A stretch of DNA of 9,915 nucleotides from Pseudomonadota bacterium (GTDB lineage Bacteria > Pseudomonadota > Alphaproteobacteria > Sphingomonadales > Sphingomonadaceae), in the NCBI GenBank assembly GCA_023424275.1, contig JAFAED010000220.1, positions 1-9,915 of the forward strand, given 5' to 3'. The notes beneath the pieces were generated by a model. The model had not been told where the DNA came from, ran no database searches, and saw only the letters and a program-made list of their open reading frames with translations. Positions 1 through 5,036 of the stretch are shown here, one piece after another. The position numbers were made by a program, and so were the translations under genes. Position 1 is the first letter of the stretch; each line of letters starts with the position of its first letter.

Positions 1-96
1 TTCGGTCCCTTCCGGATCGACTTCGCTTACGCCCTTCGCAAAGAAGAGGGCGATGATACCAAACGCTTCTCATTCAATGTAGGAACCCAATTCTAA
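1..96 (+). CDS. bamA: Outer membrane protein assembly factor BamA, C-terminal end (partial)
   Basis: This is the last 31 codons plus stop of a gene that begins before the window. The peptide opens FGPFRIDFAYALRKEEGDD and ends FSFNVGTQF, with alternating hydrophobic residues and a terminal phenylalanine. That is the C-terminal beta-strand signature of an outer-membrane beta-barrel, and the FGPFR(I/F)D start of the last strand pair plus the N(V/I)GTQF ending are typical of BamA. BamA is the Omp85 barrel that inserts other barrels into the outer membrane. The assignment is supported by the next gene, a Skp/OmpH chaperone, which follows bamA in most Proteobacteria. The TAA stop shares its last A with the ATG of that gene, so the two are probably translationally coupled. 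Confidence 0.88.
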   Translation, partial: FGPFRIDFAYALRKEEGDDTKRFSFNVGTQF

Positions 97-785
97 TGAA
101 GAAAATTCTTGTCGCTTCGGCTCTTGCCGTTGCCGCCGTGTCGGCTTCGCCGATGTTCGCTGCCCCGGCTGCCGCGCAGGCGAAGGGCGTCGGTGTCGCC
201 GATGTTCGCGTCGCCGCTGCGCGTTCGAACGCTTTCCAGACGGCGTCGACCCAGATCGAAACCACCTACAAGGCGCAGATCGATCAGCAGCAGTCGCGCG
301 GCCAGACGCTGCAAGCCGAAATCAACGTGCTGATCGCGAAATATAACGAAGAATCGAAGAAGACGCCCCAGAACCAGGCGGCGCTTCAGGCAGCGGCCAA
401 GGCCGTCCAGGACAAGCGCCAGGCGGCGCAGGCCGAACTCGGCAAGATTGGCGCGCCCGTCGACCTCGCCATCGCCTATGTCGAGGACCAGATCAGCGTT
501 CGCATGAACGAGGCGGTCAAGGCGGCGATGACCGCGAAGAAGATCGATCTGCTGCTCAACCCCGATGCGGTGTATGCGCGCGAAAACAACGTCGACATCA
601 CCGACGCGGTCGTTGCCGAACTCAACCGCGTTCTGCCGAACGTGTCGATCGCGGTTCCGGCAGGTTATCAGCCCGGCCAGCTCGTCCAGCAGCGCAACCA
701 GCAGCTGATGGATCAGGCGCGCGCGGCACAAGGCACGGCACCGGCTGCCCCGGCACCCACCGGCACCGCGCCGACGACGCGCTAA
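96..785 (+). CDS. skp: Periplasmic chaperone, OmpH/Skp family
   Basis: The 229-residue product should be a periplasmic holdase that carries unfolded outer-membrane proteins to the BAM complex. Residues 1-29 form a Sec signal peptide: MKK, a hydrophobic Ala/Val/Leu core, then PAAAQA with likely cleavage after Ala29. The mature protein starts KGVGVADV, the usual first strand of the OmpH fold. Residues about 50-150 are charged, Gln/Ala-rich and helical, matching the long coiled-coil tentacles of Skp. The C-terminal tail (about 207-229) is a low-complexity Ala/Pro/Thr stretch. At 229 residues it is longer than E. coli Skp (about 160), which is common in alphaproteobacterial versions. The ATG overlaps the bamA stop by one base. 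A weak AGGAA lies about 12 bases upstream, so translational coupling is likely. fabZ starts 4 bp after the stop. Confidence 0.87.
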   Translation: MKKILVASALAVAAVSASPMFAAPAAAQAKGVGVADVRVAAARSNAFQTASTQIETTYKAQIDQQQSRGQTLQAEINVLIAKYNEESKKTPQNQAALQAAAKAVQDKRQAAQAELGKIGAPVDLAIAYVEDQISVRMNEAVKAAMTAKKIDLLLNPDAVYARENNVDITDAVVAELNRVLPNVSIAVPAGYQPGQLVQQRNQQLMDQARAAQGTAPAAPAPTGTAPTTR

Positions 786-789
786 GCCC

Positions 790-1269
790 ATGACGGACGG
801 GGAAAACGGGGCAGGCGCATTGGGCCCGGTGGATATCCGCCGGATCCTGACGCTGCTGCCGCATCGTTATCCGATGCTGCTCGTCGACCGGGTGGAATCG
901 ATGGTGAAGGACACCTCGATCCACGCGGTCAAGGCGGTGACGATGAACGAGCCCTTTTTCCAAGGGCATTTCCCCGGCCGGCCGATCATGCCCGGCGTCC
1001 TCATCGTCGAGGCGCTGGCGCAGGCGGGCGGCATATTGGCGATCGAATCGCTCGGCCTCGGCGGTTCGGGCAAGCTCGTCTATTTCATGGGCATCGACGG
1101 GGTGAAGTTCCGCAAGCCCGTCGAACCCGGCGTATTGCTCGACCTCCACGTCACGATCCTTCAGGCGAAGCGGAATATCTGCAAGTTCGAAGGCAAGGCC
1201 ATGCTCGGCGGCCAGCTGGCGACCGAATGCCAGTTCACCGCGATGATCGCCGATCCGCCAAGCGACTAA
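790..1269 (+). CDS. fabZ: 3-hydroxyacyl-[acyl-carrier-protein] dehydratase FabZ
   Basis: FabZ removes water from (3R)-hydroxyacyl-ACP to give trans-2-enoyl-ACP in the type II fatty acid elongation cycle in the cytosol. The 159-residue protein has the hot-dog-fold hallmarks: [13 protein letters not shown] at about 23-35, the catalytic block [15 protein letters not shown] with His60, and [10 protein letters not shown] with Glu74 in the central helix, followed by the [10 protein letters not shown] turn near 105-114. The length is normal for the family (about 145-160). The ATG is 4 bp after the skp stop, so the gene is read as part of the bamA-skp-fabZ transcript. In most Gram-negatives lpxD sits between skp and fabZ, and lpxA follows fabZ. 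Both are missing here. The next gene is rpmE, after a 207-bp spacer. Confidence 0.95.
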   Translation: MTDGENGAGALGPVDIRRILTLLPHRYPMLLVDRVESMVKDTSIHAVKAVTMNEPFFQGHFPGRPIMPGVLIVEALAQAGGILAIESLGLGGSGKLVYFMGIDGVKFRKPVEPGVLLDLHVTILQAKRNICKFEGKAMLGGQLATECQFTAMIADPPSD

Positions 1270-1282
1270 GCGAACATCCATT

Positions 1283-1362
1283 TTTCGTCATCCCGGACTT
1301 GATCCGGGATCCATCGCGACGTCCAGCTTGTGGACCCCCGGATCAAGTCCGGGGTGACGAGG
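1283..1362. repeat. REPIN-like inverted repeat (two palindromic arms)
   Basis: Two 23-base arms, 1286-1308 and 1337-1359, are reverse complements of each other with one mismatch. Each arm contains its own short palindrome, CCGGA-N5-TCCGG. The inner flanks TCCA (1310-1313) and TGGA (1331-1334) extend the pairing, so the whole block can fold into one long cruciform or two small hairpins. The arm sequence (core TCCCGGACTTGATCCGGGAT) resembles a repeat I recognise as widespread between genes in sphingomonads and related alphaproteobacteria. That is memory, not a search. There is no long T-run behind it, so it is not a classical terminator, although as RNA it would stabilise the fabZ 3' end. Confidence 0.8.
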
Positions 1363-1441
1363 AGGGGTGTTGCAATTTCCACTGTTCGCCGTTAGGGGCA
1401 GCCGCTTCGCGGCCCCGGACGGGGAAGCATCGACTCACGCG

Positions 1442-1468
1442 GCTGGTCGGAAACCAGCGGCACAGGAG
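1442..1468 (+). promoter_or_regulatory. rpmE leader hairpin and Shine-Dalgarno
   Basis: A perfect 6-bp hairpin, GCTGGT (1442-1447) and ACCAGC (1453-1458) around the loop CGGAA, lies directly before the rpmE ribosome binding site AGGAG (1464-1468), which is 8 bases from the ATG. An upstream GCCGC-TTC-GCGGC stem lies near 1400-1412. In other phyla ribosomal protein L31 mRNAs carry autoregulatory leaders. Whether this hairpin is such an element is inference from its position. The Shine-Dalgarno call itself is solid. Confidence 0.5.
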
Positions 1469-1476
1469 CCTAAGAC

Positions 1477-1704
1477 ATGAAAAAAGACATTCACCCCGAC
1501 TATCACATGATCACGGTCAAGATGACCGATGGCACCGAATATCAGACGCGCTCGACCTGGGGCAAAGAGGGCGACGTGATGACGCTCGAAATCGACCCGA
1601 CGGCGCACCCGGCATGGACCGGCGGCACCGGACGCCTGCTCGACGCCGGCGGCCAGGTTGCGAAGTTCAACAAGCGCTTCGGTGGCCTTACCCTCAAGCG
1701 TTGA
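1477..1704 (+). CDS. rpmE: 50S ribosomal protein L31 (zinc-free, type C-)
   Basis: The 75-residue protein is the large-subunit protein bL31, located at the bridge between the ribosomal subunits. The opening [10 protein letters not shown] and the segment [13 protein letters not shown] at the C-terminus are diagnostic. The zinc-ribbon cysteines found in C+ L31 proteins are absent; there is no Cys in the whole sequence. This is therefore the zinc-independent form, which can replace the zinc form in species that have both. The start is fixed by AGGAG 8 bases upstream. The gene stands alone after a 207-bp spacer and faces glpK, with stops 27 bp apart. A GC-rich hairpin with a T-rich tail at 1750-1782 is its likely terminator. 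Confidence 0.95.
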   Translation: MKKDIHPDYHMITVKMTDGTEYQTRSTWGKEGDVMTLEIDPTAHPAWTGGTGRLLDAGGQVAKFNKRFGGLTLKR

Positions 1705-1731
1705 TTGTGCCCGTCCTCGCAAAAGCGGGGA

Positions 1732-3204
1732 TCAGCGCAAGACACCAGCAAGCGCGCTTTGCCACCCGGCAAGGCGCGTTTTGCGTTTTGCGGCATCGAG
1801 TGCGGGTGTGAAGCGCGTCGCGGTGCCGCGCATCGCCTTGGCGGCACTCGCTAGATCGGGATAGAGGCCCGCGCCGGTGGCGGCGAGCATCGCGGCGCCC
1901 AATGCCGTACTCTCGACAAAATCGGGCCGCTCGACGGCAATATCCAGCATGTCGGCCAGGTCCTGCGCCATCCAGTCGTTCGCCGCCATGCCGCCATCGA
2001 TCCGGACTTCGGCCCAGTCGACTCCATCGGCGGCGAATGCCGATTTGAGATCGTGCGCCTGATAGGCCTGCGCTTCCAGCGCCGCGCGCGCGACATGCGC
2101 CTTCGTGCTCGCGAAACTCAGTCCCGACAGCGCCGCCAGTGCATCGGGGCGCCAGTGCGGCGCGCCAAGCCCGGAGAGGGCGGGGACCAGATAGACGCCG
2201 CCATTGTCGGCGACCGACCGCGCAAGCCCCTCGCTCTCGCTCGCGCTCGCGAGCAGGCCAAGTCCGTCGCGCAGCCATTTGATCAGGCTGCCGGCGACGA
2301 ACACCGAACCTTCGAGCGCATAGCTGCGGGTGTCGCCTTCCTGCACCAGCACCGTCGCGAGCAGGCGGTTCTTCGATTGCGGCCGCACGGTGCCGCTCGC
2401 CGACAGGATGAAGGCGCCGGTGCCGAAGGTCGCCTTCGTCTGTCCGGGCGACAGGCACGCCTGCCCGACGGTCGCCGCCTGCTGGTCACCCGCCATGCCG
2501 CAGATCGGGATCGCGCGGCCGAACAGCGCCGGGTCGGTCGTGCCGACACGCGTCGTACAGCCGGTGATTTCGGGCAGCAGGTCCATCGGCACGCCGAGCA
2601 GGTCGCAAAGTTCCGCGTCCCAGCCGCTTCGGCCATTGATGTCCATCAGCAAGGTGCGCGACGCATTGCTCGCATCGGTGACATGGACGCCGCCCGTCAG
2701 GCGATAGACGAGATAGGATTCGACCGTGCCGACGGCGAGGCGGTCGCCGGCTTCGGACAATTGCGGCCAATGTTTCAGCGCCCAGCCGATCTTGGTTCCC
2801 GAAAAATAGGGGTCGAGCAGCAACCCGCTCTTCGCCTGCGCCATGGGCTCATGGCCGGCCTCTTTCAGCGCTGCGCAATCGGCCGCCGAGCGCCGGTCCT
2901 GCCACACGATTGCATGAGCCAGCGGTTCGCCCGTCGCGCGGTCCCAGAATACCACCGTCTCGCGCTGGTTGGTGATCCCGATCGCGGCGACCCGGTCCGC
3001 GCCGCCCGCCTGCGCGATCATCTCGCGGGTGCAGGCAAGGGTGGCGTCCCAGATTTCGGCGGCATCATGTTCGACCAGGCCAGGGCCGGGATAATGCTGC
3101 CGAATCTCGCGCTGCGCGCTGCCGAGCGGGGTGCCGTCGGCGTCAAAAAGCATCGTGCGCGTCGACGTCGTTCCTTCGTCGATGACGATGATTTTCTCGG
3201 CCAT
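1732..3204 (-). CDS. glpK: Glycerol kinase
   Basis: GlpK phosphorylates glycerol with ATP to sn-glycerol 3-phosphate in the cytosol, trapping imported glycerol. The 490-residue product has the FGGY-kinase phosphate motif VIDEGTTSTR (7-16) and the glycerol-binding residues Arg81-Glu82 in NQRET, Trp101 in IVWQDRR, Tyr133 in PYFSGTK and Asp240 in GMAGDQQ. It also has the FGTGAF loop (260-265) and the adenosine motif DGGMAANDW near 398. These glycerol-specific positions favour GlpK over other FGGY sugar kinases. The length matches the family (about 490-505). The minus-strand start has GAGGGAG at 3211-3217, 6 bases from the ATG. No glpF, glpD or glpR is adjacent, so the gene is solitary here. Its last codons overlap the predicted rpmE terminator. 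Confidence 0.95.
   Translation of the reverse strand: MAEKIIVIDEGTTSTRTMLFDADGTPLGSAQREIRQHYPGPGLVEHDAAEIWDATLACTREMIAQAGGADRVAAIGITNQRETVVFWDRATGEPLAHAIVWQDRRSAADCAALKEAGHEPMAQAKSGLLLDPYFSGTKIGWALKHWPQLSEAGDRLAVGTVESYLVYRLTGGVHVTDASNASRTLLMDINGRSGWDAELCDLLGVPMDLLPEITGCTTRVGTTDPALFGRAIPICGMAGDQQAATVGQACLSPGQTKATFGTGAFILSASGTVRPQSKNRLLATVLVQEGDTRSYALEGSVFVAGSLIKWLRDGLGLLASASESEGLARSVADNGGVYLVPALSGLGAPHWRPDALAALSGLSFASTKAHVARAALEAQAYQAHDLKSAFAADGVDWAEVRIDGGMAANDWMAQDLADMLDIAVERPDFVESTALGAAMLAATGAGLYPDLASAAKAMRGTATRFTPALDAAKRKTRLAGWQSALAGVLR
1750..1791 (+). terminator. Intrinsic terminator of rpmE, inside the glpK 3' end
   Basis: Bases 1752-1763 pair with 1768-1779 (12 bp, two G-T wobbles) around the tetraloop ACCC. 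The A/T bases on either side can extend the stem. The plus-strand sequence after it, TTTTGCGTTTTGC, gives an interrupted T-tract. Orientation and distance, about 50 bp after the rpmE stop, fit a terminator for rpmE. It lies within the last codons of the convergent glpK gene, so the same bases also encode the GlpK C-terminus. A weaker 7-bp hairpin with an AAAA loop (1714-1731) sits between the two stop codons and has no T-run. Confidence 0.6.
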
Positions 3205-3328
3205 GTCGCTCTCCCTCTTTCGCTTTTGATGCAGAAAGAAAGGCGCCCCGACAAGACGCGCGACACATACATTCGTAACCAGCTTGCAAAATTGCGGGCA
3301 CTATGCCATATATTGTGCAGCGCAGCAT

Positions 3329-3344
3329 GGCGGGATCACCCGCC
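3329..3344 (+). promoter_or_regulatory. rhlE leader hairpin 1
   Basis: GGCGGG (3329-3334) and CCCGCC (3339-3344) form a perfect 6-bp GC stem around the loop ATCA. It is shortly downstream of the candidate promoter, so it would be at or near the 5' end of the helicase mRNA. Confidence 0.4.
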
Positions 3345-3428
3345 GCAACCACCGGCAGCGTGATTTCCCGCCCATTTTCAGGCGCGGGCGAGCCGGACCA
3401 GCGCTTTGTCCCCAGAGGCACCCATTCA

Positions 3429-3450
3429 CGCGGGTCGTTTCGAACCCGCG
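3429..3450 (+). promoter_or_regulatory. rhlE leader hairpin 2
   Basis: CGCGGGT (3429-3435) pairs perfectly with ACCCGCG (3444-3450). Two more pairs are possible inside the loop CGTTTCGA if one A is bulged. It lies about 60 bases before the rhlE ATG, with no T-run behind it, so it is unlikely to be a terminator. Confidence 0.5.
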
Positions 3451-3460
3451 GCCGTGCGCC

Positions 3461-3481
3461 GTCCGTTCGATGCGAACGGAC
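3461..3481 (+). promoter_or_regulatory. rhlE leader hairpin 3
   Basis: GTCCGTTCG (3461-3469) and CGAACGGAC (3473-3481) are perfect reverse complements separated by only ATG. An outer C-G pair and flanking GCGC (3456-3459 with 3487-3490) can lengthen the stem. It ends 30 bases before the rhlE start. A 9-bp perfect stem is unlikely by chance and suggests a structured leader or a protein-binding palindrome. Confidence 0.55.
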
Positions 3482-3511
3482 GCTGTGCGCGTCGCTCTTT
3501 GTGAGTATTTT

Positions 3512-4915
3512 ATGACGACTTTTAATGACTTTGGCCTGCACGCCGACATCAATCGCGCGCTTGCCGCCAAGGATTATACCCAGCCGACCCCGATCCAGAC
3601 GCAGGCGATCCCGCCGCTGATGAAGGGTCGCGACCTGTGCGGTATCGCGCAGACCGGCACCGGCAAGACGGCCGGTTTCTCGCTGCCCTCGATCCACCAC
3701 CTCATCACCTATCCGCACAAGACCAACCCGCGCAGCTGCCGCATGCTCGTGCTCGCGCCGACGCGCGAACTCGCCGCGCAGATCGCCCAGAGCTGCCGCG
3801 ACTATGGCCGCTTTACCAAGCTGCGCGTCTCGACCGTCTTTGGCGGCGTGCCGATCAACAAGCAGATCCGCGACCTTGCACAGGGCGTCGAAATCCTCGT
3901 TGCCACGCCGGGCCGCCTGCTCGACCTCATTGACCAGCGCGCGCTGCGCCTCGACGATGTCGAAATCTTCGTTTTGGACGAAGCCGACCAGATGATGGAC
4001 ATGGGCTGCATCCATTCGCTCCGCCGCATCGCGAAGCTGCTGCCCTCGCGCCGCCAGAATCTCTTCTTCTCGGCGACGATGCCGAAGGAAATCGCGCACC
4101 TCGCCGAACAGTTCCTCGAGGATCCGGTGACCGTGTCGGTGACGCCGCAGGCGACCACCGCCGAAAAGATCCGCCAGTTCTCGACCTTCGTCGAGCAAAA
4201 GGAAAAGCAGGCGCTGCTCCATCACGTCATCAAGACGTCGGACATCGACCGCGCGCTGATCTTCACGCGCACCAAGCATGGCGCCGACCGCGTTGTCCGC
4301 CACCTGAAGGGTGCGGGCATCGAAGCGTTCGCGATCCACGGCAACAAGAGCCAGGCGCAGCGCACCACCGCGCTCCAGGCCTTCCGTTCGGGTCAGGTGC
4401 GGCTGCTCGTCGCGACCGATATCGCCGCGCGCGGTATCGACGTGTCGGGCGTCAGCCATGTGATCAACTTCGAGATTCCGAACGTCCCCGAACAATATGT
4501 CCACCGCATCGGCCGCACCGCGCGCGCCGGCGCCGAGGGCATGGCGATCAGCTTTGTCGCGCCCGACGAGCGCACCTATCTGCGCGATATCGAGCGCGTC
4601 ACCCGGACCAAGCCCGAACCGATGCCGCTGCCCGAAGGCTTCAACGAATTGGTGCGCAACCTGCCCAAGCCGGCGGCGCCGCCGCGCGACACCGGCAGCA
4701 AGGGCCGCAACCCGCAGCGCCAGCGTGACGAAGCGCTCGCTGGGCGCGGCGAGGGTGGCCGCGGCGAAGGGCAGCGCAACGGCCAACCGCGCGGCGATCG
4801 GGGCCCGCGCCGCGATGGCCCCGCCGCCGACGGCCAGCCGCAGCGCAAGCGGCGCTTCCGCCCGCGCAACAAGAGCGTCGGTGCGCACAAGGGCGCGGTG
4901 AAGCGCGTCGGTTAA
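3512..4915 (+). CDS. rhlE: ATP-dependent RNA helicase, DEAD-box, RhlE type
   Basis: This 467-residue DEAD-box RNA helicase unwinds short RNA duplexes in ribosome assembly, mRNA decay or cold adaptation. All family motifs are present in order: Q motif with FGLH (7-10) and PTPIQ (25-29), motif I AQTGTGKT (46-53), Ia PTRELA (83-88), Ib TPGRLLDL (132-139), II DEAD (156-159), III SAT (187-189), IV LIFTRTKHGA (249-258), V ATDIAARGID (301-310) and VI HRIGRTARAG (331-340). TRTKHGA followed by IHGNKSQ is typical of RhlE rather than RhlB or CsdA. Residues about 384-467 form a basic Gly/Arg-rich, probably disordered RNA-binding tail. I chose the ATG at 3512 because MTTFNDFGLH fits the family start. Only a weak GTGAG is visible as RBS. 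The long hairpin-rich leader suggests post-transcriptional control. Confidence 0.92.
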   Translation: MTTFNDFGLHADINRALAAKDYTQPTPIQTQAIPPLMKGRDLCGIAQTGTGKTAGFSLPSIHHLITYPHKTNPRSCRMLVLAPTRELAAQIAQSCRDYGRFTKLRVSTVFGGVPINKQIRDLAQGVEILVATPGRLLDLIDQRALRLDDVEIFVLDEADQMMDMGCIHSLRRIAKLLPSRRQNLFFSATMPKEIAHLAEQFLEDPVTVSVTPQATTAEKIRQFSTFVEQKEKQALLHHVIKTSDIDRALIFTRTKHGADRVVRHLKGAGIEAFAIHGNKSQAQRTTALQAFRSGQVRLLVATDIAARGIDVSGVSHVINFEIPNVPEQYVHRIGRTARAGAEGMAISFVAPDERTYLRDIERVTRTKPEPMPLPEGFNELVRNLPKPAAPPRDTGSKGRNPQRQRDEALAGRGEGGRGEGQRNGQPRGDRGPRRDGPAADGQPQRKRRFRPRNKSVGAHKGAVKRVG

Positions 4916-4938
4916 AATCCGGCGCTTCCCTCCTTTTC

Positions 4939-5026
4939 CGTTTGTGCTGAGCTTGTCGAAGCACCGTCCTTTCCTCTAGCGTTGCGCGAAAGGAAGAACG
5001 GCCCTTCGACGGGCTCAGGGCAAACG
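4939..5026. repeat. REPIN-like inverted repeat between rhlE and the transporter gene
   Basis: The left arm (about 4939-4975) and right arm (about 4988-5026) are imperfect reverse complements, sharing blocks such as CCGTTTG/CAAACGG, CTGAGC/GCTCAG, GTCGAAG/CTTCGAC and CCTTTC/GAAAGG. Each arm also has its own end palindrome: GTGCT...AGCAC (4944-4964) on the left and GCCCT...AGGGC (5001-5021) on the right. The core TGAGCTTGTCGAAG resembles a palindromic repeat I know from many intergenic regions of sphingomonads and pseudomonads. It lies between a stop and a start codon. The folded RNA could act as a 3'-end structure for rhlE, though no T-run follows. Its family differs from the repeat at 1283-1362. 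Confidence 0.75.
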
Positions 5027-5036
5027 GGGAAAGAGG

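Larger units (their letters stand above)
3205..3511. other. Divergent intergenic region between glpK and rhlE
   Basis: These 307 bp hold no convincing gene. The part nearest glpK (about 3262-3320) is the most A/T-rich stretch of the neighbourhood and is the likely site of both divergent promoters. A plus-strand candidate is TTGCAA (3284-3289) with TATATT (3309-3314), but the 19-bp spacing is long, so the call is weak. TTGCAA is self-complementary and could serve either direction. From about 3329 to 3481 there are three separate perfect or near-perfect hairpins, annotated individually. An open frame continuous with rhlE runs upstream to 3284, but its residues are unlike any DEAD-box N-terminus and it reads through the hairpins, so I treat it as leader. 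Confidence 0.6.

Noticed and set aside
93..791. A 232-codon minus-strand frame opposite skp.
   Set aside because: It is antisense to a clear Skp with signal peptide, reads as Arg/Asp-rich noise, and has no plausible ribosome binding site or neighbours on that strand.
1714..1731. A 7-bp hairpin with an AAAA loop between the rpmE and glpK stops, as a bidirectional terminator.
   Set aside because: Neither strand has a T-run after it. The stronger candidate is the stem at 1750-1782. It may be another short dispersed repeat.
1227..1811. A 194-codon plus-strand frame running from fabZ through the repeat and rpmE.
   Set aside because: Its recognisable part, VIPDLIRDP, is simply the translated intergenic repeat, a common false ORF in these genomes. 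It overlaps fabZ and rpmE in another frame.
2228..2256. Tandem GCTCGC-like hexamers that resemble a simple repeat.
   Set aside because: They encode a Ser/Ala/Glu stretch of GlpK in frame and are short enough to be ordinary codon bias.
2053..3363. A 436-codon open frame on the plus strand opposite glpK.
   Set aside because: The translation is Arg/Ala-rich with no domain signature and covers the glpK start and promoter region. The minus strand carries a complete glycerol kinase.
3284..3511. An N-terminal extension of RhlE by 76 residues if the first in-frame ATG at 3284 is used.
   Set aside because: The extension lies over the likely promoter and three hairpins, has no family resemblance, and the protein from 3512 begins exactly where RhlE proteins do.
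3143..4888. A 581-codon open frame on the minus strand opposite rhlE.
   Set aside because: It is a mirror of rhlE codon bias in GC-rich DNA. The translation is low-complexity Ala/Arg/Asp-rich with no recognisable motif, while the plus strand encodes every DEAD-box motif.
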